The notes beneath the pieces were generated by a model. The model did no database searches, had not been told where the DNA came from, and saw only the letters and a program-made list of their open reading frames with translations. Shown here piece by piece: positions 50,720-59,951 of a DNA stretch of 64,000 bases. A program made the translations under genes and the position numbers. The stretch comes from Micavibrio sp. UBA7657 (GTDB lineage Bacteria; Pseudomonadota; Alphaproteobacteria; Micavibrionales; Micavibrionaceae), in assembly GCA_002483465.1 (NCBI GenBank), contig DLHX01000012.1:62001-126000 (forward strand). Direction: 5' to 3'. Within the stretch, counting starts at the first letter, position 1. The number at the start of each line of letters is the position of its first letter.

Positions 50720-51559
50720 ATGCTCCGGATATTAGTTCTTTTTCTGATCGCGGCCAATTGTTTTATAAACGCAGCGTACGCGGAAACCGTTCCCCGCCTG
50801 CCCTCCGGCGATTTTTCGGAATTGCGCCGGACCGGCATGGTCAATGTTAAGGCCGTGATCGATCCGCAGACGATCCAGCTCGAGGACGGGCATATCGTCC
50901 GGCTGACGGGGATCGATTTCCCTGATTTCAATCCTGATGAGCCCGGCGATTTTTCGCTGACCGCGATGCAGATTCTGCGCGACATGCTGGTTGGGAAAAC
51001 AGTCCTGCTTTACCAGACCGTCAACCGAGAGGAAGGCCGCATCAACCGGATGGGTCAGGACATCGCGCAGATTCAGCGTGAATCCGACAAGGCCTGGGTT
51101 CAGGGCACGTTATTATCGCTCGGCCTTGCCCGCGTTCGCACGGCACAGAGAAATCCCGAAATGGCCCAGCAGATGTACGACCTCGAGCAAACGGCGATGA
51201 AAGACAAAGCCGGGATCTGGGAGAATTATTCCAAAGTCCTGCCGCCGGAAGAAGCCGAAGCCCATGAAGGGAGCTTTCAGATCGTCGAAGGACGCATTGA
51301 AAGCGCGGCGCTGAAACAAAACCGCATTTACCTGAATTTCGGCAAGGACTGGAAAACCGATTTTACGATTTCCATCGCACCCGAGGACAAGCGCGCTTTC
51401 TCGAAACAGAATCTCGACCCGCTCCAGTGGAACGGGAAACAGGTGCGCGTGCGCGGGTGGATCGAGAGCTATAACGGTCCTTATATGCAGATCAGCCATC
51501 CAGCGGCGATAGAGGTGAAAATCGATGAAAAATCGCCGGAGTTGCCATCCGGTGGCTAA
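50720..51559 (+). CDS. Thermonuclease-family (SNase-like) exported protein
   Basis: About 279 residues from ATG 50720 (MLRILVLFLIAANCFINAAY), a signal peptide. An alternative ATG at 50693 would overlap the M48 start. The SNase-like domain has VKAVIDPQTIQLEDGHIVRL, TGIDFPDFNPDEPGD, and WVQGTLLSLGLARVRT, but the usual Arg of DRYGR-type sequence reads RMGQDIAQIQ. The C-terminal half has an OB-like part (VRVRGWIESYNGPYMQISHP). Its activity is uncertain. In several Alphaproteobacteria such a gene sits beside the M48 lipoprotein, as here. Confidence 0.78.
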   Translation: MLRILVLFLIAANCFINAAYAETVPRLPSGDFSELRRTGMVNVKAVIDPQTIQLEDGHIVRLTGIDFPDFNPDEPGDFSLTAMQILRDMLVGKTVLLYQTVNREEGRINRMGQDIAQIQRESDKAWVQGTLLSLGLARVRTAQRNPEMAQQMYDLEQTAMKDKAGIWENYSKVLPPEEAEAHEGSFQIVEGRIESAALKQNRIYLNFGKDWKTDFTISIAPEDKRAFSKQNLDPLQWNGKQVRVRGWIESYNGPYMQISHPAAIEVKIDEKSPELPSGG

Positions 51560-51607
51560 GTGCCTAAGGTAAGGAAATAGATTCATTAATTTCTTTACTA
51601 TTTGATT

Positions 51608-52609
51608 ATGGCCAAAAAACCGCAAGCCGACAAAAAGTACGAAGATAGCCGCCGCGCGCCGCTGATGGATTTGTTTCCGGCGCTGGCGCCCTATTCCAGC
51701 GGCTTTCTCGCAGTCGACGACGTTCACAATCTTTACTGGGAGCAAAGCGGCAATCCGGACGGCGTGCCGATCGTGCTGCTGCATGGCGGTCCCGGCGCGG
51801 GCGCAACGCCGACACACCGCCGGTTTTTCGATCCCGATCATTACCGCATCATCATTTTCGACCAGCGCGGTTGCGGACGCTCGCATCCGCTGGGCAGTCT
51901 TGAGAAAAACACAACGCGTCATCTGCTGAACGATATTGAATTACTCCGCAAACATCTTGGCGTTGAGCGCTGGCATTTGTTTGGCGGTTCATGGGGCAGC
52001 ACGCTCGCGCTTCTTTATGCGAATTTATATCCCGAGCGCTGCCTCAGTTTGATCCTGCGCGGGATTTTCCTGTTCGAGCAGAACGAGGTTGACTGGTTCC
52101 TCTATGGCATCCGGACTGTTTTCCCCGAAGCGTGGGAGCAGTTCTCGAATTTCCTGCCCGAGAGCGAACAAAGCAATCTGCTCAGCGGTTATTACAAGCG
52201 CCTGACCGGGGAAGATGAAAAAACCCGGCTGCAGGCCGCCATCCGATGGAGCCTTTATGAAGGCGCGTGCTCGTCGCTCCTGCCTAACTATGAAACCATT
52301 ACAACGGAAGAGCAGAAACAGCATGCGCTGGCGCTGGCGCGCATCGAGGCGCATTATTTCAGCAACGAAGCGATCAAGGCGGAGAACAGCCTGCTGAAAA
52401 CCATCGATAAAATCCGCTCGATTCCGGCTGTAATTGTTCAGGGGCGTTACGACATCATCTGCCCCATCGCGACGGCGTATAAACTGCACCATGCGTGGCC
52501 GGAGGCGGATTATATCGTCGTGCCGGATGCAGGCCATTCGGCGTTAGATCCGCCGATCCGCTCGAGATTGATCGAAGCCACCGAAAATTTCAAAACCATC
52601 AAGGCGTAA
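51608..52609 (+). CDS. pip: Prolyl iminopeptidase
   Basis: Removes N-terminal proline from peptides. The 333-residue protein (ATG 51608; a TTG six bases earlier is in frame) has HGGPG (59-63), FDQRGCGRSHP, and the nucleophile GGSWGS (Ser128), then GRYDIICPIATAYKLH with the Asp and AGHSAL with the His. These define the S33 prolyl aminopeptidase family. It ends 3 bp before pgk. Confidence 0.94.
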   Translation: MAKKPQADKKYEDSRRAPLMDLFPALAPYSSGFLAVDDVHNLYWEQSGNPDGVPIVLLHGGPGAGATPTHRRFFDPDHYRIIIFDQRGCGRSHPLGSLEKNTTRHLLNDIELLRKHLGVERWHLFGGSWGSTLALLYANLYPERCLSLILRGIFLFEQNEVDWFLYGIRTVFPEAWEQFSNFLPESEQSNLLSGYYKRLTGEDEKTRLQAAIRWSLYEGACSSLLPNYETITTEEQKQHALALARIEAHYFSNEAIKAENSLLKTIDKIRSIPAVIVQGRYDIICPIATAYKLHHAWPEADYIVVPDAGHSALDPPIRSRLIEATENFKTIKA

Positions 52610-52612
52610 CTT

Positions 52613-53803
52613 ATGAAGTTCAAAACCATCCGGGATATCGATCTCAATAACAAGCGTGTCCTGATGCGCGCGGACCTCAACGTGCCTGCAAAGCACGCCA
52701 AGGTCACTGATACGACGCGCATTGATCGATTAAAGCCAACGATTGATTATTTGCGCAAAAATGGTGCGCGAACGCTCATCCTGTCACATTTTGGCAGACC
52801 GGAGGGCGAGCAAAACCCGCAAATGTCGCTGGCGTTTTTGCTCCCTGCTCTCGAGCAATCATGGGGCACAAAAGTAAAATTCGCGCAGGACTGCATTGGA
52901 GCGAAAGCGGAATCCCTCGCCGCTTCGTTACAGCCCGGCGAAATCGCCATTCTTGAAAATGTGCGTTTTCACAAAGGCGAGGAAGCGAACGACCCGGCAT
53001 TTTGTAAGGAATTAGCGAAAAACGGCGACATCTATGTGAATGATGCGTTTTCGGTTTCGCACCGGGCGCATGCTTCGACGGAAGGATTAGCCCATCTCCT
53101 GCCCCCAGCAGCCGGATTTTTGATGGAAGAGGAATTGAACGCGTTAGATAGCGCGCTGGAACATCCGAAAAAACCCGTCGCGGCAATTGCTGGCGGATCG
53201 AAAATTTCAACGAAACTGAAAGTTCTCATGAATCTCGTCGAGCGCGTGGATTTTCTTATTCTCGGCGGCGGGATGGCGAACACGTTCCTGCATGCGCAAG
53301 GCGCGGATGTGGGCATGTCGCTGTGTGAAAAAAATATGGCGGAAGAAGCGAAAAGGATCATGGATCACGCGGCGTCGAAGGGCTGCAAGATTTTATTGCC
53401 CATTGACTCCATAACGGTAACATCCATCCAGCCCGGCGCGGATTATGAAACCCATGACAGCCGAAAAATTCCGGTCGACCGCATGGCCATCGATGTCGGC
53501 CCGAAAACGATTCAATATATTCTCGATGAGACGAAAGATTGTAAAACTTTGGTCTGGAACGGGCCGATGGGTGTGTTCGAGATCAAGCCGTTCGATGCGG
53601 GCACGAATGCCCTCGCCGTCGAAGCTGCCAAACGCACAAAACAAGGACTGATTAGTGTTGCGGGCGGCGGCGATACTGTCGCGGCGCTGGAAAATGCAGG
53701 CGCGGTGGATGATTTCACTTACATCTCGACGGCGGGCGGCGCGTTCCTGGAATGGCTCGAGGGCCGGACATTGCCCGGCGTTGCGGCTCTTTCCCAAAAA
53801 TAA
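52613..53803 (+). CDS. pgk: Phosphoglycerate kinase
   Basis: Pgk makes ATP in lower glycolysis (1,3-bisphosphoglycerate to 3-phosphoglycerate). The 396-residue protein has NNKRVLMRADLNVP, LILSHFGRPEGE, ENVRFHKGEEANDPAF, the nucleotide site AGGSKISTKLKVLMNL and KTLVWNGPMGVFEIKPFDAG, and VAGGGDTVAALENAG. All catalytic features are intact. Distance to the pip gene is 3 bp. The usual gap/fba neighbours are not seen here. Confidence 0.97.
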   Translation: MKFKTIRDIDLNNKRVLMRADLNVPAKHAKVTDTTRIDRLKPTIDYLRKNGARTLILSHFGRPEGEQNPQMSLAFLLPALEQSWGTKVKFAQDCIGAKAESLAASLQPGEIAILENVRFHKGEEANDPAFCKELAKNGDIYVNDAFSVSHRAHASTEGLAHLLPPAAGFLMEEELNALDSALEHPKKPVAAIAGGSKISTKLKVLMNLVERVDFLILGGGMANTFLHAQGADVGMSLCEKNMAEEAKRIMDHAASKGCKILLPIDSITVTSIQPGADYETHDSRKIPVDRMAIDVGPKTIQYILDETKDCKTLVWNGPMGVFEIKPFDAGTNALAVEAAKRTKQGLISVAGGGDTVAALENAGAVDDFTYISTAGGAFLEWLEGRTLPGVAALSQK

Positions 53804-54931
53804 TTAATCCTGAAGACTTGTGAGCGAATTTTCCATGATGCCCCTGGCGATGCCGGGCTGGATGCGGTCGAAATATGTGATTGCGCGGGTGATGTCTTTC
53901 AGGTCAACCATTTTGCCGCTGTTGCGGATACGGTTGCTGAGAAGATACATCGAGATGAAATCCTGCTTGTTGATTTCCTTGGCACGGCAGGCAACGGCAA
54001 GCCCCTGCCCGCTGGACTGGCGCAGGATCGAGATAACCGTCTCTAACGGCAGGCCGGTGAATTTGCTGAACATCGCGACGAAGGTCTGAGTCTGGCCACG
54101 CTTGAGCGTGCCGAGCATCATTTTGACCGTCAGGAGATTTTTTTCATGGAAACGCTCGACCGATTTAATAACCGAAGCCGTCGGCACATACTGGTCTTCG
54201 TCGACGCCATCAACGAATTCAAGGATGATTTCATCGATTGCATCCGTCAGCATGCCGGATTCAATTTCATAGTTATCGACAATATAGCGTTTCAGCTCAT
54301 AGCCAACATGCTGGTACAGCTTGGCGGCGATACCCTTGTCGACTTCGTCGCGGCGGAGGAGCGGCGTCGCGATATCTTCGCTGTCCTGCGCCAGGTCCGA
54401 GAGCACATTAAGCGCATGTTCCGTCAGTTTGAGATTGGTGTTTTCAGCCAGCGTCAGAGCCGTGTCGAAGTCACGCGTGTCGGCCAGGATATTCATGACA
54501 TGGTCGCTGAGTTTTTTACGGGCAGCAATTTCGCACCAGTAATCGGCGCCTTTCGATTTGATGATATAGATAAGGTCGAGCTCGCCCAGAACGGCGCTGT
54601 TGCGCAGGACCGGCGCGGCGATTTCAATTTCATCGTGAGAAATCTGGAGAATGAGGCGCAAAGGCGCCTTCTCAAGCATTGAAAGTCTTTCGGCCAATGC
54701 CTGACGTAAATCTTTTTCAGCCTGGCGCATCAGCGCGATCAGGACATCGGCAATCAGTTCGCTTTCGCGCGGCGAAAGGTTCATGCCCAGCAAGTCGCTG
54801 ATGATCGACATCAACTCGGCCCGGGCAAGCGGCTTTTTATCCTTGGCGAGACCATAAAGTTTGTGGCTGTCGTAAAGTCTTACGAGCAGCGGGGTCACGT
54901 CGGATGATTTATCAAGAAAGCTGAGGTCCAT
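53804..54931 (-). CDS. DUF2336 domain protein
   Basis: A 375-residue protein of the alphaproteobacterial DUF2336 family, made of HEAT-like helical repeats: PLARAELMSIISDLLG, LIADVLIALMRQAEKDLRQA, then RLILQISHDEIEIAAPVLRN and LPLETVISILRQSSGQGLAV. Function unknown. It ends flush against pgk and is divergent from the small gene at 55115 over a 183-bp gap. In Rhodospirillales many such proteins occur. Confidence 0.88.
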   Translation of the reverse strand: MDLSFLDKSSDVTPLLVRLYDSHKLYGLAKDKKPLARAELMSIISDLLGMNLSPRESELIADVLIALMRQAEKDLRQALAERLSMLEKAPLRLILQISHDEIEIAAPVLRNSAVLGELDLIYIIKSKGADYWCEIAARKKLSDHVMNILADTRDFDTALTLAENTNLKLTEHALNVLSDLAQDSEDIATPLLRRDEVDKGIAAKLYQHVGYELKRYIVDNYEIESGMLTDAIDEIILEFVDGVDEDQYVPTASVIKSVERFHEKNLLTVKMMLGTLKRGQTQTFVAMFSKFTGLPLETVISILRQSSGQGLAVACRAKEINKQDFISMYLLSNRIRNSGKMVDLKDITRAITYFDRIQPGIARGIMENSLTSLQD

Positions 54932-55114
54932 AGTGTTTTTACCTTAATCCTGGGACCTTTATACCTGTCAGACGTTACAAAACGGTTAATCGCAATCAAT
55001 TTGATTTAAATGCGTGTTTATTGTACAAATATGGCTCCTAAAGCTTTATTAATCATTTCGTAATAAACTGGCTGAGTAGCTTCTGAGTTAACAAAGAAGA
55101 CCCTCGGGTGAATC

Positions 55115-55375
55115 ATGGCCGGACCCCTTAACGGTATTGGCGGACAACAACAAATTCCTCTCGCTACCCCCTTTCAACCGGGGCAGAACGGGTCGCAGGT
55201 GCGCCCGCAGGATAACCGCGAGCCGAAGCCGAATCAGGTCCAGCAGCCTTCCAGCCAGCTCGGCCAGGTACAGGAGCCGGAAACCCGTAGTTCCAAAGAC
55301 CTCCAGAGCCTCTTGAGAGAAGCTGAAGCCAGCGGCCAGACCGGACGCGGCTCCGTTATCGATATCACGATTTAA
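55115..55375 (+). CDS. Small disordered protein (86 aa)
   Basis: An 86-residue Gln/Pro-rich protein (QQQIPLATPFQPGQNGSQ, SSQLGQVQEPETRSSKDLQS), predicted disordered except a short C-terminal helix (SSKDLQSLLREAEASG) and a conserved-looking end, RGSVIDITI. I do not recognise its family. The 183-bp upstream region is AT-rich with several TTAA-type sites, so regulated expression is plausible. It ends seven bases before the convergent amn gene. Confidence 0.6.
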   Translation: MAGPLNGIGGQQQIPLATPFQPGQNGSQVRPQDNREPKPNQVQQPSSQLGQVQEPETRSSKDLQSLLREAEASGQTGRGSVIDITI

Positions 55376-55382
55376 TTGAAAT

Positions 55383-56900
55383 CTACTGGAACGCGACTTC
55401 GTTAAAGCTGCGCAGTTTACGGCTGTGAAGTTTTTCGGGTTCCTGATCGCGGAGCAACGTCATGGTCAATAAACCGATCTGCAAATGCTGTTTTACGCGC
55501 TCGCGGTAGAACGCATCGGCCATGCCGGGAAGTTTGAGTTGCCCGTGCAGCGGTTTATCGGAGACGCAAAGCAAGGTGCCATACGGCACGCGGAACCTGA
55601 AACCGTTGGCAGCGATTGTCCCGGCCTCCATGTCCATGGCGATGGCGCGGCTCTGGCTCAGGCGGCGGCTTTGCCGGAGCGATGAACGTAATTCCCAGTT
55701 CCGGTCGGCGGTGGTCGCTACCGTTCCGGTACGCATGAATTTCTTCAGGTCGAAACCTTTGTGACCTGTGACTTGGCTGACCGCCTGTTCCAGCGCCTGC
55801 TGGATTTCGGCGAGCGCGGGGATCGGGATGTTCGGCGGGACTTCTTCGTCGAGGATATTATCTTCGCGTAAGTATCCGTGGGCGAGAACGTAATCGCCCA
55901 TGCGCTGGGAATTTCTCAATCCCGCGCAATGGCCGAGCATAAGCCATGCATGCGGGCGCAGGACAGCGCAGTGATCGGTAATTGTTTTCGCGTTCGATGG
56001 CCCGACGCCGATATTAATGAGAGTGATCCCCTGCCCGCCCGGCATCTTCAGGTGATAAGCCGGCATCTGCGGCAGGCGGATGGCTTGCGGCGCGGCTTGG
56101 GATATCACTGCGCTGTAATTTTCGGCATTCTTGTTCGGCGTTATACGGTCACCGGGCTCGACGAACGCACTGAAGACCGAGCGCTGCTTGCGCATGGCCT
56201 GGTCTTCGGTCGGTGCCATCAGCCCATGACAGAGGCGCACGAATTCATCGATATAGAACTGGTAGTTCGTGAAGATGATATAATTCTGGAAGTGTTCGGC
56301 CGATGTACCGCAATAATGCTTGAGCCTTTGCAGGCTTAAATCCACGCGCGGCGCGGTGAACAGTGCGAGCGGCGAAGGCTCGCCCTTCGGCGGAACATAA
56401 GTGCCGTTGGCGATTTCATCATCCATGACATCGAGGTCGGGAATGTCGAAAATTTCAGGCAGGGTATGGAGCTGCTCTGCCGTCAGGCCGTTCTCAATGT
56501 GGAAATTCGAGCCCAGCGCAAAATGCACGGGCATGGGCGTCGTGCTGACGCCAACCTCGATCGGGACATTATGGTTGGCAATCAGGAGGCGCATCTGCTC
56601 GAGATAGTAGTGCTGGAAAATATCGGGGCGCGTCAGAGTGGTGCTGTAGGTGCCGGGGCGTGGGGCGAAGCCGTACGCGAGGCGCGTATCCACCCGGCGG
56701 GCCTGTTTGGTTACGATTTTTATGTAAGGATAATAGACGCTGATATGTTCGTGGTCGTCGGTGACCTTGTCTTCGGCGAAGCTTTTGAATTGGGCCTGCA
56801 GATAAGCGAGGTTGCTTTCGTAAATCTCCGTCACGGCATCCAGCGCCAGTTGCGGGTCTTTGTAGCTCTTGGCTTTGAATGTGCGGGGCGGCTTCGGCAT
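55383..56900 (-). CDS. amn: AMP nucleosidase
   Basis: Amn splits AMP into adenine and ribose 5-phosphate. The 505-residue protein has an N-terminal domain with GFAPRPGTYSTTLTRPD, and a C-terminal nucleosidase domain with LINIGVGPSNAKTITDHCAV, LMLGHCAGLRNSQRMGDYVL and AIAMDMEAGTIAANGFRFRV, ending in LCVSDKPLHGQLKLPG. Length and motifs fit the bacterial enzyme. It lies downstream of the TrpF-like gene (58 bp) on the same strand. Adenylate levels and purine salvage are its normal role. Confidence 0.93.
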   Translation of the reverse strand: MPKPPRTFKAKSYKDPQLALDAVTEIYESNLAYLQAQFKSFAEDKVTDDHEHISVYYPYIKIVTKQARRVDTRLAYGFAPRPGTYSTTLTRPDIFQHYYLEQMRLLIANHNVPIEVGVSTTPMPVHFALGSNFHIENGLTAEQLHTLPEIFDIPDLDVMDDEIANGTYVPPKGEPSPLALFTAPRVDLSLQRLKHYCGTSAEHFQNYIIFTNYQFYIDEFVRLCHGLMAPTEDQAMRKQRSVFSAFVEPGDRITPNKNAENYSAVISQAAPQAIRLPQMPAYHLKMPGGQGITLINIGVGPSNAKTITDHCAVLRPHAWLMLGHCAGLRNSQRMGDYVLAHGYLREDNILDEEVPPNIPIPALAEIQQALEQAVSQVTGHKGFDLKKFMRTGTVATTADRNWELRSSLRQSRRLSQSRAIAMDMEAGTIAANGFRFRVPYGTLLCVSDKPLHGQLKLPGMADAFYRERVKQHLQIGLLTMTLLRDQEPEKLHSRKLRSFNEVAFQ

Positions 56901-56957
56901 CCAGCTTATCTTGGCCGATTTTCAAATAAATTCAAGGGTAAAGAAAGGCTGTAGATC

Positions 56958-57809
56958 TTAGCCCAGAGTACTATGAGGGACGGAAACTATGGGACTGTGA
57001 TATAGCCTTTCAAACTCTTCTGCAGCGCGCTGAATAAAGGCCTCGGTTTTATAAAGATCGAGTTCATCTCCCTCATTACGGACACCGCTTTCAACATCTA
57101 TTGAAAAAGGCCGCGTTGTAAGCTGGCCCAATGCAGAAACCTGGGCAGCCGCATTTTCAGGATTCAGCCCACCTGCGAAAACAAGGATTTTATCAGGGAA
57201 CACTTTTTCCAGCGCCTTTATGTAGGGCGCAAAGCTTTGCACGTTCATTTTGCGACCCGTGCCAAAGGAAGAATCCAGCAAAATCGCACTTATATTTTTG
57301 CTGTATGGGTCAAGTCGAGCGACCAACTCGCCCGGCGTCATATCTGTTATCCTCTCCGGCCCGACCTGAAAAATAATTTCCAGTGCCGGCAACATCCCCT
57401 CTTCTGCGTCTTTTATATTAGCAAGCAAATCCGGGCTGACATTAAAAGCGCGGTTAATTTGCAAAACCCTCCCGGCCCCGCTTTTATAAATCTCGCTGCC
57501 CTTGCCCATAAAAATACTGTAAAGGTCGCTTGTAAAATAATCGTCAGGCGCCTCAGGGTGAGGTGAATAATGAATGGCGTTGCGACCGAATGGCTGCTTG
57601 AAATATAAAACATTTAAATCATCTAATTTTATGTAGCGCGGATCAACTCTGTCGTCGTGTCCATTAATCATTTCTGACGTCAGACAATAACCCATCAATC
57701 CATAATGGCCATTACCGCCAGCGCCTACCGCGTTCGAATAAAACTGACCTGTGATGGCCTTTGCCTGCTGACGGGTGGTAACCCCGGCAATGCCTATGTA
57801 GGGTTTCAT
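56958..57809 (-). CDS. TrpF-like TIM-barrel protein
   Basis: A 283-residue protein related to phosphoribosylanthranilate isomerase (usual length about 210). Matching parts are ISAILLDSSFGTGRKMN with the general-acid-type Asp179, VFAGGLNPENAAAQV (212-225), and FSIDVESGVRNEGDELDLYK. The N-terminal strand reads YIGIAGVTTRQQA; where TrpF has the catalytic Cys of KxCG, this protein has Ala8. An extra 80-residue stretch (about 25-110) has no counterpart. The ATG overlaps the RibA-like stop (four bases), so both are made together. The DNA looks AT-richer than amn. It may act on another N-ribosyl phosphate; function unknown. Confidence 0.75.
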   Translation of the reverse strand: MKPYIGIAGVTTRQQAKAITGQFYSNAVGAGGNGHYGLMGYCLTSEMINGHDDRVDPRYIKLDDLNVLYFKQPFGRNAIHYSPHPEAPDDYFTSDLYSIFMGKGSEIYKSGAGRVLQINRAFNVSPDLLANIKDAEEGMLPALEIIFQVGPERITDMTPGELVARLDPYSKNISAILLDSSFGTGRKMNVQSFAPYIKALEKVFPDKILVFAGGLNPENAAAQVSALGQLTTRPFSIDVESGVRNEGDELDLYKTEAFIQRAAEEFERLYHSPIVSVPHSTLG

Positions 57810-58678
57810 AAGGGCTCCGTTGTCAGCGTAGCAGGCTTAGCGGCTACGATTTTTTCCAATTCCAGCATATGTTCGGGCCTGAGCCTGGGCAATAATTCAC
57901 GCAGCATGGTAATAACCATGGCATGTCCGCTGCCGTTTCCGAGTTCCGCGTGCAGCATGTGGCCCATATGATCCTTCTTGGCCGTCAGATATTCCAAAGA
58001 ATCAGCTGTAGCGGCAATGTGAATGGGGTGCGGAATGACTTCGATGCCTGCATTCGTGAGCGCCATAATTTTAGCCGGGTTGTTTGACATCAGGCTGACT
58101 TTGGAAATGCCGAGCAGATTGAGGGCATCAATCACTACGCCGTAATTGCGAAAATCGTTGCACGGCAGCCCCATCGCCTGGAATGTCTGGGACGTATCAA
58201 TTCCATCCACCTGCTCCATATGATTGGCAGCGGTTTTAGCCGTGAGGCCAGCATTGCGGCCTTCCTGGTCGAGATAGAAAATGATCCCGGCGCCCTGCTC
58301 CATGATCGTGCGCATCGCTGCGAATAGTTGCGGGCCGCAATCGCAGCTCTGGCTGAACAACGCATCGCCGAAACGGCACAGCGAATGGATGCGGATTTCG
58401 ACGGGTTCGTTCTCGTTCATTTTTACGAGGTCTGAAAATGGGATTTTTGCCAGGTCGCCGGTCAGACCATCGGTATTGTAAATCAGGACCGTGTGCTCTT
58501 TCACGGCATTGAGGATTTGCGCGATGTCGCGCGGATCGGGAACCTGGTCATTCTCGACGACAGACATATGTATCCAGTCGCCCAGCGCAGTCGGTAAATG
58601 TATCGGCACTGAAACAGCTTTTATGCTCTTTGCATTAAATTCGTGCGGCAAAGATTTATAAGCAGACTGGCGATTCAT
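57806..58678 (-). CDS. GTP cyclohydrolase II-like protein
   Basis: GTP cyclohydrolase II (RibA) opens GTP to a diaminopyrimidine phosphate, the first riboflavin precursor. This 290-residue protein is about 90 residues longer than E. coli RibA, mainly at the N-terminus and in a loop. Zinc ligands Cys101, Cys112 and Cys114 (SLCRFGDALFSQSCDCGPQL) keep the spacing of the family; QEGRNAGL and the catalytic Asp175/Arg177 pair (NDFRNYG) remain, followed by LMSNNPAKIMALTNAGIEV. So activity is plausible. It is coupled to the TrpF-like gene, which standard riboflavin operons do not have. It might be the cell's main RibA or a specialised paralog. Confidence 0.85.
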   Translation of the reverse strand: MNRQSAYKSLPHEFNAKSIKAVSVPIHLPTALGDWIHMSVVENDQVPDPRDIAQILNAVKEHTVLIYNTDGLTGDLAKIPFSDLVKMNENEPVEIRIHSLCRFGDALFSQSCDCGPQLFAAMRTIMEQGAGIIFYLDQEGRNAGLTAKTAANHMEQVDGIDTSQTFQAMGLPCNDFRNYGVVIDALNLLGISKVSLMSNNPAKIMALTNAGIEVIPHPIHIAATADSLEYLTAKKDHMGHMLHAELGNGSGHAMVITMLRELLPRLRPEHMLELEKIVAAKPATLTTEPL

Positions 58679-58711
58679 ACCTGAACTCTTTTCCCTCTAT
58701 TTAGAAAAAGA

Positions 58712-58739
58712 ATTAGCAAGAATATGTCTAATGTGTCAA
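58712..58739 (-). promoter_or_regulatory. Possible promoter of the RibA-like/TrpF-like pair
   Basis: On the minus strand TTGACA (58739-58734) is a perfect -35; a -10 GCTAAT (58717-58712) follows after 16 bases, matching four of six. Transcription would start about 30 nt before the coding start at 58678. This places the pair in its own unit separate from ftsY. Confidence 0.45.
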
Positions 58740-58748
58740 AGGCTTAAT

Positions 58749-59927
58749 TTATGCGGGCAAGCCCATCAAAGAACGTGCGTAATCGCGGGCGCTGAAGGGC
58801 TGCATATCCCCGGCCTGCTCGCCTATTCCAATCGCATGGACAGGCACGCCGAACTGGTCGGCGAGGCCCACCAACACCCCGCCCCGGGCCGAGCCGTCGA
58901 GCTTGGTGACGATCAGGCCGGTCACATTGACCATGCTTTTGAATGTCTCAAGCTGGGCGAAGGCATTCTGGCCGGTGGTGGCATCGAGCACTAATAAAGT
59001 CGCGTGCGGAAGATTTTCATCCTGTTTCTTCAGAACACGGACGATTTTTTCAAGTTCGGCCATCAGGTTTTGTTTGTTATGCAGCCGCCCTGCCGTGTCG
59101 ATCAACAACACATCGATGTTTTCTTTTTTGGCTTTCTCGTACGATTCAAAAGCAACCGAAGCCGCGTCTGCGCCGACATCCTTGGAGTAAAAACCCGAAT
59201 TGGTTCGCGACGCCCATTCCTTCAGCTGCTCGACCGCCGCGGCACGGAACGTGTCGCCCGCCGCGACCATGATTTTGTAGCCTTCGTTTTTCAGGCGCTG
59301 GGCGAATTTGCCGATGGTCGTGGTTTTGCCGACACCGTTGACGCCGCACACGAGAATGACGAACGGCCCGTTTGCAGGCTTTTCAATTTTTAACGGCTTC
59401 GCGACAGGATCGAGGATCTCGGCCATGGTTTCGGCCAGCGCCGTGCGGATTTCACGCTCGCCCGCGTCATCGCCGAAACGTTTCTGCGAAAACTCCCCGA
59501 TCACCTTCGCGGCGGTTTTCGGGCCGAGATCGGCCTCGATCAGAATTTCCTCAAGATCGTCGAGCGAGCCCGCATCCAGTTTTGATTTCAAAAGAAGATC
59601 GGAAATGCCGCTCGTCAGTTTCGATGACGATTTCGAAAGTCCCTGCGTCAGGCGCGAAAACCAGCCGCCCTCGTTCGTGTGGTCGCTTAAATCTTCCTGC
59701 TCGTGCAGGTCATCGGCGGGTGTATGGGCCGGAACCGGGATTTCGTCGAGATCATCAAGAACCTCCATCTCGGATTGCTCAAAACTATGCTTTAGATCGG
59801 GATCAATCTCGGCATCATATTCAACAGGCGGCTCGATGGCGGCATCATCGTCGCGATGAAAGATACGGTCTGCGCGCTCATTGCTGCCCTCGCCCGTGGA
59901 CTTGCTCTTTTTCTTCCAGAAAACCAT
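58749..59927 (-). CDS. ftsY: Signal recognition particle receptor FtsY
   Basis: FtsY docks SRP-ribosome complexes at the membrane. The 392-residue protein has an acidic N-terminal A-domain (residues 1-90), then the N helix bundle and G domain: VCGVNGVGKTTTIGKFAQRL (P-loop), AAGDTFRAAAVEQLKEWASR, VLLIDTAGRLHNKQNLMAEL, TKLDGSARGGVLVGLADQFG and FSARDYARSLMGL at the end. Third in dapF-mtaB-ftsY. Confidence 0.97.
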   Translation of the reverse strand: MVFWKKKSKSTGEGSNERADRIFHRDDDAAIEPPVEYDAEIDPDLKHSFEQSEMEVLDDLDEIPVPAHTPADDLHEQEDLSDHTNEGGWFSRLTQGLSKSSSKLTSGISDLLLKSKLDAGSLDDLEEILIEADLGPKTAAKVIGEFSQKRFGDDAGEREIRTALAETMAEILDPVAKPLKIEKPANGPFVILVCGVNGVGKTTTIGKFAQRLKNEGYKIMVAAGDTFRAAAVEQLKEWASRTNSGFYSKDVGADAASVAFESYEKAKKENIDVLLIDTAGRLHNKQNLMAELEKIVRVLKKQDENLPHATLLVLDATTGQNAFAQLETFKSMVNVTGLIVTKLDGSARGGVLVGLADQFGVPVHAIGIGEQAGDMQPFSARDYARSLMGLPA

Positions 59928-59951
59928 GTCAGGAATATAGGGCCATCGATA

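Noticed and set aside
54932..55114. CtrA-type binding sites (TTAA-N7-TTAA)
   Set aside because: Several TTAA half-sites occur, but I found no pair with the required spacing and both halves intact.
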